Of a DNA stretch of 64,000 nucleotides, positions 33,245 through 40,785 are shown one piece after another. Position 1 is the first letter of the stretch, and every line of letters starts with the position of its first letter. This stretch comes from an uncultured Bacteroidales bacterium (GTDB lineage Bacteria; Bacteroidota; Bacteroidia; Bacteroidales; F082). The notes under the pieces are model-generated. The model was given only the letters and a program-made list of their open reading frames with translations, was not told the DNA's origin and did not search any database. The DNA lies in the NCBI GenBank assembly GCA_937906455.1, contig CALCYT010000047.1, forward strand, positions 10,605 to 74,604. Direction: 5' to 3'. The translations under genes were made by a program, and so were the position numbers.

Positions 33245-34215
33245 TCAAGAATATTCTCCAATGCCAAACCAAACAGCTTGTCAAGGCTTATGCCCATGCA
33301 GGCTGCTTGTTTTGGCATTATTGATGCCTCCGACATGCCTGGCACTATGTTTACCTCAATGAAAACCAATTGTTTAGGTGTCAAAATATAGTCGAAACGC
33401 GCGAAGCCTTTGCACTCTAACTTGTCGTAAAGCATAGCCGACGTCGCCTTGACCTCTATCTCTGAAACCTCATCCAAATCAGCCGGCGTTATCTCGTCGG
33501 ATTTCCCGGAGGTGTATTTTGCCTCGTAATCGAAGAACTCGTTTTTACTCACTATTTCGGTGATTGGGAACACCATTGTCTTGCCTTTGACCTCCATCAC
33601 GGTGCACGCCAACTCGCGTCCTTTCACAAACTTTTCGCACATCACCTGGTCGCCGGCATTGAAAGCGTCCTCCACAGCCTTGTCGAAGTCCTCCTCTATG
33701 CTGACTTTGCTCACCCCAACCGACGAGCCGTTGCGTGTGGGCTTCACAAACAGCGGCAAGCCTAATGTCTTGATGATTTCTTTGCCGTCATAGCTCTCAC
33801 CTTTATTAATGACGATGGAAGGGGAGACGTTGGCACCGGCCTCGGCCGCTATCTGCTTGCAGAAATGCTTGTGAAACGTCAGCGCCGAGGTGGTGAAACT
33901 TGACGAAGTGTAAGGAATACCAAGCATATCTAAGTAGCCGAGAAGCTGTCCGTCCTCGCCCGGAACACCATGAATGGCGTTGAAGACAGCGTCGAAAACC
34001 ACCTTCTTGCCTCTAACTTTTATCGAGAAATCGTTCTTGTCAACATCGGTCTGAGTGCCGTCATCATCAAGATGATACCACCTCTCTTTTTGAACCACAA
34101 TGACGTATGACTCGTATCTTGAAGGATCCAAGTGCTTCTTCACAACTTTCGCGCTGCTGATTGATATCTCGTACTCTCCTGAGTATCCACCACAGACTAT
34201 TGCTATTTTTTTCAT
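33241..34215 (-). CDS. ddl: D-alanine--D-alanine ligase
   Basis: Makes the D-Ala-D-Ala dipeptide for peptidoglycan. 324 residues from the ATG at 34215 (MKKIAIVCGGYSGEYEISI). ATP-grasp motifs are NAIHGVPGEDGQLLGYLD, VKPTRNGSSVGVSKV, GRELACTVME and CKGFARFDYILTPK with IEVNIVPGMSEASIMPK. In D-Ala ligases the last motif is usually EINTxPG; here EVNIVPG carries Ile in place of Thr, a small deviation. It is convergent with frr (4-base overlap) and divergent from the PASTA gene. Confidence 0.96.
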   Translation of the reverse strand: MKKIAIVCGGYSGEYEISISSAKVVKKHLDPSRYESYVIVVQKERWYHLDDDGTQTDVDKNDFSIKVRGKKVVFDAVFNAIHGVPGEDGQLLGYLDMLGIPYTSSSFTTSALTFHKHFCKQIAAEAGANVSPSIVINKGESYDGKEIIKTLGLPLFVKPTRNGSSVGVSKVSIEEDFDKAVEDAFNAGDQVMCEKFVKGRELACTVMEVKGKTMVFPITEIVSKNEFFDYEAKYTSGKSDEITPADLDEVSEIEVKATSAMLYDKLECKGFARFDYILTPKQLVFIEVNIVPGMSEASIMPKQAACMGISLDKLFGLALENILD

Positions 34216-34246
34216 GTCAAATAAACTTAAATTCAATTATTTTCGT

Positions 34247-34254
34247 TATCTTTG
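34247..34254 (+). promoter_or_regulatory. -7 box for the PASTA-T9SS-rluD unit
   Basis: TATCTTTG, an exact TAnnTTTG, 53 bases before the PASTA gene ATG. The leader contains a small CGTTA/TAACG stem. Confidence 0.6.
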
Positions 34255-34306
34255 CGAGTTCAAAATTACAAAAAAAAGGCGTTATCGTTAACGAAAAAAT
34301 AAAAAA

Positions 34307-35356
34307 ATGAAGGTGTTTCGTTTTTTAAAAGACAAATGGTTCTATATCAGCCTGATAATCATGGTGTTAATGGTTGTCGGAGCTTTTGAGTACACCTTTG
34401 GCTTCCTCGATAAATTCACGCGACACGGTGATGAATTCCTCGTGCCCGACATGATCGGGATGAATTATGACGAGATGGTGGAGCAATATCAAGACGATTT
34501 TACTTTCATTCTGCTTGACAGCGTTTACATTAAAAATTTCCCGGAAGGTGCTGTATATCAACAGAATCCTGGTAAGGGAGCAAAGGTGAAGAAAGGCAGG
34601 AACCTCTATATCACACGCACCTCTATAGCTCCTGAGGTCGTCGAGATGCCCAACCTACGCAATCTGTCGCTGCGACAGGCTATAGTGCGTCTGAATCTTA
34701 TCGGATTGAGAGTTGACAAGCTTGAATTTGTCGATTATTTCGCAAGAAACGCCGTCGTTGACCAGAAAATTAAAAATGACGTCATCGAACCTAAGGAAGA
34801 AGTGATAAAAGGCACGCCGATAACTCTGGTGGTGGGCCTCGGCAATGGCAATAAAACCACTAATATCCCCGACTTGATAGGCGTGAGGCAGACTGAAGTG
34901 AAAAATCTTATCAACAATGCGTCGTTAAACATTGGAACGGAGATATTTGTTGATAATGATGATGCTGATAATCTTTATGTTAGCCGAATGGAACCGGATT
35001 ATTCACCGGAAACGAAGGTGTATCTCGGCTCAACCATTAACGTGTGGTATAAATCAATCAAAAACTTCGATTTCGTCTGGTATAATTATGAGAAATTCCG
35101 CCGTGACTCTATGACAGAGGCGTGGCGACGCAGAAAACTTGACCCCGATACAATACAATACCTAATCGACAGTTTTAACTATATATTGAAAAACAGAAAA
35201 TTCTCCTATGACTCCGTTCAACGAGTAAACGACATGGAGATGATGTTTCTGGATTGGACAACGAAAAATGAAATCAACGATAGCGTCATGTTCGACGATT
35301 TTGATTTCTTGGATTATGATTATGAAATAGATACAAGCTTTTTCTATGATGAATAA
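34307..35356 (+). CDS. Membrane-anchored PASTA-domain protein
   Basis: 349 residues with a short cytosolic N-terminus, one membrane helix (about 11-33) and three PASTA repeats (about 44-105, 110-180 and 185-250), each with a P-D/N-L/M-x-G-type start such as VPDMIGMNYDEM or IPDLIGVRQTEV. PASTA repeats bind cell-wall fragments. There is no kinase domain, so it is a stand-alone wall sensor or scaffold. The last about 90 residues are polar and finish in an acidic tail (FDDFDFLDYDYEIDTS). The gene overlaps the next T9SS gene by 11 bases and continues to rluD, so the three probably form one unit. Confidence 0.9.
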   Translation: MKVFRFLKDKWFYISLIIMVLMVVGAFEYTFGFLDKFTRHGDEFLVPDMIGMNYDEMVEQYQDDFTFILLDSVYIKNFPEGAVYQQNPGKGAKVKKGRNLYITRTSIAPEVVEMPNLRNLSLRQAIVRLNLIGLRVDKLEFVDYFARNAVVDQKIKNDVIEPKEEVIKGTPITLVVGLGNGNKTTNIPDLIGVRQTEVKNLINNASLNIGTEIFVDNDDADNLYVSRMEPDYSPETKVYLGSTINVWYKSIKNFDFVWYNYEKFRRDSMTEAWRRRKLDPDTIQYLIDSFNYILKNRKFSYDSVQRVNDMEMMFLDWTTKNEINDSVMFDDFDFLDYDYEIDTSFFYDE

Positions 35357-37250
35357 GAGAATTGTTTTGATGACTATACTTGCCGTTTTCAGCATGATGA
35401 ACGGCATCGCGCAAGAGTATCTGACCGGCTTCAACGGCGCACTTCCTGACGCAAATATGCCGAAGTCTCGCGAGGAAACAGTGGCTGTGCTGCCGTTTTT
35501 CGACGATTTCACCAATATGGATATGCGCCCGGACGCGTCAAAATGGCAGTCAGGAAACACATCTGCCGGCTCCGGATTCCCTTATATGCCTGTAAATTAT
35601 ATGGCTGCCACACTTGACATCCTCGACAGATATGGCAAGGTGTATTCAAGAGGCAACAGCAATCCTTTCATCGGCGACACTTTGATGTCTGTGAAGATAC
35701 GACTCGACAGCATTGGAAATCATAGACTTACACCTGCCGACTCGGTTTATTTCAGCTTTTATTTCCAACCGGGTGGTTTTGGCGACAGCCCTGAACGTGA
35801 CGACTCTCTCGTGCTGCAATTCGGCTATGGCTACGACGAACTTGTGTTCGATACGGTGCTAAACAATTATGTCACACTGAGAAAAACCGAATGGCGACAT
35901 GTTTGGGCAACGGAGGGCTTCGAATGTGACTCGGTATTCCATAAAGTGATGATTCCGATAACCGACACCTGTTACTTCAAAGAAGATTTCCGCATCCTTT
36001 TCTTCAATTACGGAACGTTGCCGACAACAATGTATCCCAACGACAGAAGCAATATGGACCAATGGAATGTCGATATGGTTTATCTTGATATGAACCGGCA
36101 TGCCGACCATGACTCATATCCGCTGGTTAGTTTCACAAACAACCCGCCTACATTCTTAAACCGTTATCAATCAATGCCTTATAAACATTATAAAGCTAAT
36201 CCGATTAACGAAATAGATAATGTTTACGACGTTTATCTCACAAATTTAGATGTGAATGCCCATAATGTCAGGTATTCGTGTTTCGTAGATGACAACAACT
36301 CGCCTTGGCAATATCATTTTGTAGATAATCCTATGATTATCAATCAGTATTACAATATGGGCGTGGCGATAAACACTGTGTGGATGAACGATTTCATCTA
36401 TCCGTATAACTTGTCTGTTGACACGACCTCTTTCACGATTCGTCAGTATATTGAGGTTATTGACGAGCATGTCGGCGAGGTGAGAGGCGATTCGGTGATA
36501 AGCAGGCAAGAGTTTGGAAATTATTTCGCCTACGATGACGGTACGCCGGAAAAAGGTTATGGTCTCGTGCCAAGCGACACCTATATGGCAGTGCAGTTCA
36601 AAGTTACGCAACTCGACACGATACAAGGCGTCAGCATGCTGTTCAACCGCACTTTCAATAACGCCAATTATAATTTCTTCGACATTGTGGTGTGGAAAGA
36701 CAATAACGGCAAGCCGGGAGAGGAAATCTACACTCTGAAAAACCAAAGGCCTGTTTGGGATGACACGGTGATGTATGCCTTCCATACCTATGATTTTGAC
36801 CGTATTGTCAAAGTGAATAGCGTGTTTTACGTGGGTCTGCGCCAGCAATATTCAAAATCGATAAACATAGGGTTTGATGCTTCGACCGACAATCGACAAT
36901 ATAATTTTTATGAAACAGGCGATGGCTGGCGAAACAGCTCGTTCCCAGGCTCCATAATGATTCGTCCGGTGATGGGCACAAATCCTGATTTGGTAATATC
37001 CCCTGATAATCAAAACGATAGCAGTATTGAGGTGTATCCCAATCCGGCTCGTGACATCATAACAATTGAAAATGCCAATGAGAATCTTTATAAGGAGATA
37101 GTTATTTTTGATGTGACAGGTCGGCTCGTGAAACGTTATTCATATAATAACACATTGAATGTCAATGAGTTACAAAATGGCGTTTATGTGTTGCGCGCAG
37201 TAAAGGACGATGGCTCGTATATCAGCTCTAAATTGATGATTTGTAAATAG
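35346..37250 (+). CDS. T9SS-sorted secreted protein of unknown function
   Basis: 634 residues. A signal peptide at 1-22 ends SMMNGIAQ. The middle has no domain I can name but shows beta-strand patterns and a jelly-roll-like part near 430-540 (YMAVQFKVTQLDTIQGVSM, FDIVVWKDNNGKPG). Residues about 555-634 are the T9SS type A sorting domain (VYPNPARDIITIEN, DVTGRLVKRYSY, NGVYVLRAVKDDG). It starts within the last codons of the PASTA gene, a coupling that suggests a related envelope function. Confidence 0.82.
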   Translation: MMNKRIVLMTILAVFSMMNGIAQEYLTGFNGALPDANMPKSREETVAVLPFFDDFTNMDMRPDASKWQSGNTSAGSGFPYMPVNYMAATLDILDRYGKVYSRGNSNPFIGDTLMSVKIRLDSIGNHRLTPADSVYFSFYFQPGGFGDSPERDDSLVLQFGYGYDELVFDTVLNNYVTLRKTEWRHVWATEGFECDSVFHKVMIPITDTCYFKEDFRILFFNYGTLPTTMYPNDRSNMDQWNVDMVYLDMNRHADHDSYPLVSFTNNPPTFLNRYQSMPYKHYKANPINEIDNVYDVYLTNLDVNAHNVRYSCFVDDNNSPWQYHFVDNPMIINQYYNMGVAINTVWMNDFIYPYNLSVDTTSFTIRQYIEVIDEHVGEVRGDSVISRQEFGNYFAYDDGTPEKGYGLVPSDTYMAVQFKVTQLDTIQGVSMLFNRTFNNANYNFFDIVVWKDNNGKPGEEIYTLKNQRPVWDDTVMYAFHTYDFDRIVKVNSVFYVGLRQQYSKSINIGFDASTDNRQYNFYETGDGWRNSSFPGSIMIRPVMGTNPDLVISPDNQNDSSIEVYPNPARDIITIENANENLYKEIVIFDVTGRLVKRYSYNNTLNVNELQNGVYVLRAVKDDGSYISSKLMICK

Positions 37251-37259
37251 TTATAAGAT

Positions 37260-38315
37260 ATGTCAGAAGATTTTGTAGGCGTGATAGGTGACGGCACCGA
37301 GGAAAACACTGAGCTTTTCGAGCATTTCAGGATAGTGGCTGATAAAGGTCAAGCCTTGGTGCGTGTTGATAAGTTCCTGCAAAACCGTTTGGAGAATGTG
37401 TCGCGCAACCGTGTCCAAAACGCGGCAAAGGCAGGTAGTATCCTCGTGAACGACAAGCCGGTGAAGTCGAATTACAAGGTCAAGCCGTTAGATGTGGTCA
37501 CAGTGGTTCTTGCTTATCCTCCACGAGAAATCGTCATAACACCGGAAAACATTGAGCTTGATGTGGTTTATGAAGACGACGACGTTATCGTGGTGAACAA
37601 GCATGCTGGCTTGGTGGTGCATCCCGGACATGGCAATTTCGACGGCACTCTGCTCAACGCATTGGCATATCATTTCAAGGAGAACGGCTCACGAGTGGAT
37701 AACGGCTTCGGCTATCTTGTGCATCGTATCGACAAAGATACCACCGGATTGATGATCGTGGCGAAAAACGAGACCGCTCAGACGGTGCTGGCAGCTCAGT
37801 TTTTTGAGCATTCGATAACACGGCGTTATCAGGCTCTTGTGTGGGGCGATTTCGCTGACGATGAAGGCACCATTGAAGGCAATATCGGTCGCTCGATGCG
37901 CGACAGGGTGGCGATGGCCGTCTATCCCGACGGAAGCCAAGGGAAGGAGGCCGTCACACATTACAAGGTGCTTGAACGATTCAACTATGTCACTTTGGTG
38001 GAATGCCGCCTTGAGACGGGACGAACACATCAGATTCGAGCGCATATGCAGCATATAGGACATCCGTTGTTCAACGATGCACTGTATGGCGGCGACAGGA
38101 TTTTGAAAGGCACCACCTTCTCAAAATACCGGCAGTTTGTTGACAACTGCTTCAACGAGGTGCCTCGACACTGCTTGCATGCCAAACTGCTTGGTTTTGT
38201 GCATCCCACAACGGGCAAAGAGATGTGTTTTGACTCGGAGCTGCCGGCAGACATGCTCACGGTGCTCGAAAAATGGAGAAATTATTTGAAATCAAGAACA
38301 GAAGAAAATTTGTAA
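37260..38315 (+). CDS. rluD: RluA-family 23S rRNA pseudouridine synthase (RluD-like)
   Basis: 351 residues. An S4 RNA-binding domain (about 32-90, VRVDKFLQNRLENVSRNRVQ) is followed by the synthase domain with catalytic Asp158 in HRIDKDTTGL, the RYQALVWG strand and the TGRTHQIRAHMQHIGHPL end. RluD modifies helix 69 of 23S rRNA at positions 1911, 1915 and 1917; assignment to RluD and not another RluA paralogue follows from the S4 domain and the length. It is 9 bases after the T9SS gene and 3 bases before hldD. Confidence 0.9.
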   Translation: MSEDFVGVIGDGTEENTELFEHFRIVADKGQALVRVDKFLQNRLENVSRNRVQNAAKAGSILVNDKPVKSNYKVKPLDVVTVVLAYPPREIVITPENIELDVVYEDDDVIVVNKHAGLVVHPGHGNFDGTLLNALAYHFKENGSRVDNGFGYLVHRIDKDTTGLMIVAKNETAQTVLAAQFFEHSITRRYQALVWGDFADDEGTIEGNIGRSMRDRVAMAVYPDGSQGKEAVTHYKVLERFNYVTLVECRLETGRTHQIRAHMQHIGHPLFNDALYGGDRILKGTTFSKYRQFVDNCFNEVPRHCLHAKLLGFVHPTTGKEMCFDSELPADMLTVLEKWRNYLKSRTEENL

Positions 38316-38318
38316 GTC

Positions 38319-39284
38319 ATGATAGTAATTACAGGTGCGGCCGGCTTCATAGCCAGCGTGGTGGCAGGAAGCCTCAATGAACAAGGCAGACAAGATCTCA
38401 TCCTCGTTGATGACTTCTCAAAAAAACAAAAAGAGAGAAACTACATAAACAAACAATATCAGCTTCTTTTAGATAGGAAGGAACTTCATAACTGGCTGAA
38501 AATCAATCATGATAAGGTCGATTTTATAGTGCATCTCGGTGCCCGTACCGATACTACAGAATTCGATTGGAACGTGTTTGTGGAACTTAACGTGAGCTAT
38601 ACCGAGCAGCTGTGGACTCTTTGCACCGAATACCGGATACCACTCGTATATGCCTCATCAGCAGCCACTTACGGAGGCGGTGAGTTGGGCTACAACGACA
38701 GTCACGATATTGTGGAGCGACTGCAGCCGCTTAATCCCTACGGCCGCTCAAAGAATGAAATCGACAAATGGATTCTTAGACAAAAGCAATGCCCTCCGTT
38801 CTGGGCGGGACTGAAATTCTTCAATGTTTATGGGCCTAATGAGTATCATAAAGGTCGCATGGCTTCAGTGATTCTGCATTCTTTCCACCAGATTCAGGAT
38901 AGCGGCGAGGTGAAGCTGTTTCGCTCTCATCGTCCTGATTTCGCTGACGGTCAGCAACTTAGAGACTTTATCTATGTGAAGGATATCGCTTCAGTTATAC
39001 TGTTCCTTATCGAGAAACGACCTGAGAGTGGACTCTATAATCTTGGGACAGGACATGCGCGCTCATTCTATGACTTGGCGACAAACACCTTTAAAGCAAT
39101 GTGTAAAGCGGTGAATATCAAATTCATAGACACTCCATTAGACATCCGCGACAAGTATCAGTATTTTACTGAGGCAAATATGGAGAAACTCCGCAAGGCC
39201 GGCTACTACAAGCCTTTCACAACTCTCGAAGACGGTGTCTCAGACTATGTCACAAACTATCTGATGAAAGACATCACCTATTAA
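38319..39284 (+). CDS. hldD: ADP-L-glycero-D-manno-heptose 6-epimerase
   Basis: 321-residue extended short-chain dehydrogenase. TGAAGFIAS at the N-terminus binds NAD(P); the usual third glycine of GxxGxxG is alanine. ASSAATYGGGELGY, the YGRSKNE tyrosine-lysine pair (YxxxK) and FNVYGPNEYHKGRMASV fit heptose epimerases, as do RDFIYVKDIASVILFL and NLGTGHARSFYDLA. The product is a precursor of the LPS inner core. HldE and heptosyltransferases are not in the window. It is separated from merR by a hairpin. Confidence 0.9.
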   Translation: MIVITGAAGFIASVVAGSLNEQGRQDLILVDDFSKKQKERNYINKQYQLLLDRKELHNWLKINHDKVDFIVHLGARTDTTEFDWNVFVELNVSYTEQLWTLCTEYRIPLVYASSAATYGGGELGYNDSHDIVERLQPLNPYGRSKNEIDKWILRQKQCPPFWAGLKFFNVYGPNEYHKGRMASVILHSFHQIQDSGEVKLFRSHRPDFADGQQLRDFIYVKDIASVILFLIEKRPESGLYNLGTGHARSFYDLATNTFKAMCKAVNIKFIDTPLDIRDKYQYFTEANMEKLRKAGYYKPFTTLEDGVSDYVTNYLMKDITY

Positions 39285-39330
39285 TAATCTATACGCGCCA
39301 TCTGGAATCACCAACACCTTATAACAAATA

Positions 39331-39350
39331 AGACGGATTCTCATCCGTCT
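39331..39350. terminator. Hairpin between convergent hldD and merR
   Basis: AGACGGAT and ATCCGTCT pair perfectly around TCTC. On the minus strand it is followed by a T-rich stretch (TATTTGTTAT), so it can end the M23-merR transcript; on the plus side no T-run follows. Confidence 0.6.
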
Positions 39351-39352
39351 CC

Positions 39353-39373
39353 ACTCTAAACTCTCAACTTTCC
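39353..39373 (+). repeat. Heptamer repeat at the merR end
   Basis: ACTCTAA, ACTCTCA, ACTTTCC run in 7-base steps. The merR stop (TGA on the minus strand, 39364-39366) lies within them. Confidence 0.6.
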
Positions 39374-39705
39374 TTAAGTCTCTCCGCCAACCTCTTGTCC
39401 AAATCGACAAGAAAGCTTCTTGCGTTGTTGAGTGTTCGTATCATCATGGCGTTTTCCTCGAGTTTGTCGAACTTGGTTTTCATGGCTTCCTTTGCACCTT
39501 GGATAGTGTAGCCTTTCACTTTGACGAGTTGGTATATTATCTGGAGGTAGCGCATGTCGCGTTCTGTGAACATCCTATTGCCTTTAGTGCTTTTACGCGG
39601 GCGTAGCACATCGAACTCGCTCTCCCAATAGCGGATAGTGGATGTCGGGACGCCAAACATCTCCGACACTTCACCGATACGATAATATAACTTCTTGATT
39701 TCCAT
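39364..39705 (-). CDS. MerR-family transcriptional regulator
   Basis: 113 residues: an N-terminal MerR helix-turn-helix with KLYYRIGEVSEMFGVPTSTIRYWE and a wing (RPRKSTKGNRMFTERDMRYLQII), then a short coiled coil. The C-terminal part has no effector-binding domain and no metal cysteines, so it is of the minimal YyaN/soj-like MerR type common in Bacteroidetes. It is 4 bases downstream of the M23 peptidase gene and probably cotranscribed; its targets are unknown. Confidence 0.88.
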   Translation of the reverse strand: MEIKKLYYRIGEVSEMFGVPTSTIRYWESEFDVLRPRKSTKGNRMFTERDMRYLQIIYQLVKVKGYTIQGAKEAMKTKFDKLEENAMMIRTLNNARSFLVDLDKRLAERLKES

Positions 39706-39709
39706 AATA

Positions 39710-40681
39710 TTAGTCCATCGTCATTGACGGTATTTCTGATAACTCGAGAATCTTCTCGTATTCTTCAGGTGTCAAATCGTTGAAGAAGAAATTGACAGGG
39801 TTGATTGCCTTGTCGCTTTTTATGACCTCATAGTGCAGATGTGGTGCTGTTGACTTGCCGCTATTGCCGACCTCTGCGATAAACTCGCCCCTATGCACTT
39901 TCTGTCCCACTTTCACGTGAGCCTTGCTGAGGTGGGCGTAGCGTGTCTTGTAACCATAACCGTGGTTGACAATGATATTGTTTCCGTAGCCGCTGTTGCC
40001 TTTGATGACTTTTTCCACCACGCCGTCGCCGGTGCAAAACACATGTGTCCCCATAGGTGCACTGAAGTCGATGCCGCTGTGCATTTTCTGAACCTTGTAA
40101 AACGGGTCGGTTCTGTGTCCGAAATGCGAGGAAATCCTATAGATGTCAACGTCTTTAACAGGCATGATGGCAGGTATGCAGCTTAACATTTTGGCTTTGT
40201 TTTTAGCCATGTTATACACCTCGTCGAACGATTTTGACTGGACGCCGAGCTGACTCTCGATGATATCGATTTTCTTGACGGTCTCTTTTACAAGGGCGGA
40301 GTTGTCGTACCCGTTGAGAGCCTCATAACGGTTGCTGCCGCCATAGCCGGCTTTCCTCACTGATGCCGGAATGGGGTCGGCCTCAAAAATCATCCTGTAA
40401 ATGTTGTCGTCACGGTCTTGCATCTCACTGAGAAGCACGTCAATGTCCTGCATCTTGTCGTTTATGATGTCGTACTGTAGCTTCATGAACTCAATTTCTC
40501 GAGTCAACATACGCTCTTTCGGTGAACCGACGATATTTTGTATCAAACTTACGACACCGAAACCAAGGAGTCCGGCTGTGAGGACAAACAAAAACAATCT
40601 TCCGTAAATCTTGCCTTTTGAAGGCTTATATTCCTCATAATCAAGAGTTTGCGGATTATAAATATATTCTTTTCTTGACAT
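39710..40681 (-). CDS. M23-family (LytM) membrane-anchored peptidoglycan hydrolase
   Basis: 323 residues. A cytosolic N-terminal segment of about 27 residues is followed by one membrane helix (LFLFVLTAGLLGFGVVSLI), a periplasmic coiled coil (about 55-95) and the LytM domain (about 185-305). Zinc ligands are HxxxD in HSGIDFSAP and the HLH in APHLHYEV; SSHFGHRTDP is the domain start. All ligands are kept, so it should be an active endopeptidase. The gene is divergent from alaS with overlapping promoters. Confidence 0.92.
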   Translation of the reverse strand: MSRKEYIYNPQTLDYEEYKPSKGKIYGRLFLFVLTAGLLGFGVVSLIQNIVGSPKERMLTREIEFMKLQYDIINDKMQDIDVLLSEMQDRDDNIYRMIFEADPIPASVRKAGYGGSNRYEALNGYDNSALVKETVKKIDIIESQLGVQSKSFDEVYNMAKNKAKMLSCIPAIMPVKDVDIYRISSHFGHRTDPFYKVQKMHSGIDFSAPMGTHVFCTGDGVVEKVIKGNSGYGNNIIVNHGYGYKTRYAHLSKAHVKVGQKVHRGEFIAEVGNSGKSTAPHLHYEVIKSDKAINPVNFFFNDLTPEEYEKILELSEIPSMTMD

Positions 40682-40732
40682 TTTATTTCTAAAAAATTAC
40701 CTCTAAACGAAAATATTTGCGTTTTTAACGTG

Positions 40733-40764
40733 CAAAAATAATAATTTTTTTTTAACTTTGCAAA
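40733..40764 (-). promoter_or_regulatory. Promoter for the M23-merR unit
   Basis: The minus strand has TTTG at 40761-40764, then 20 bases, then TATTTTTG at 40733-40740. Both boxes and the spacing fit the Bacteroidetes -33/-7 consensus. It overlaps the alaS promoter. Confidence 0.7.
40753..40760 (+). promoter_or_regulatory. -7 box for alaS
   Basis: TAACTTTG, an exact TAnnTTTG, 26 bases before the alaS ATG and nested in the spacer of the opposing M23 promoter. Confidence 0.62.
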
Positions 40765-40785
40765 CTTTTTAAAGAAAAAAATATT

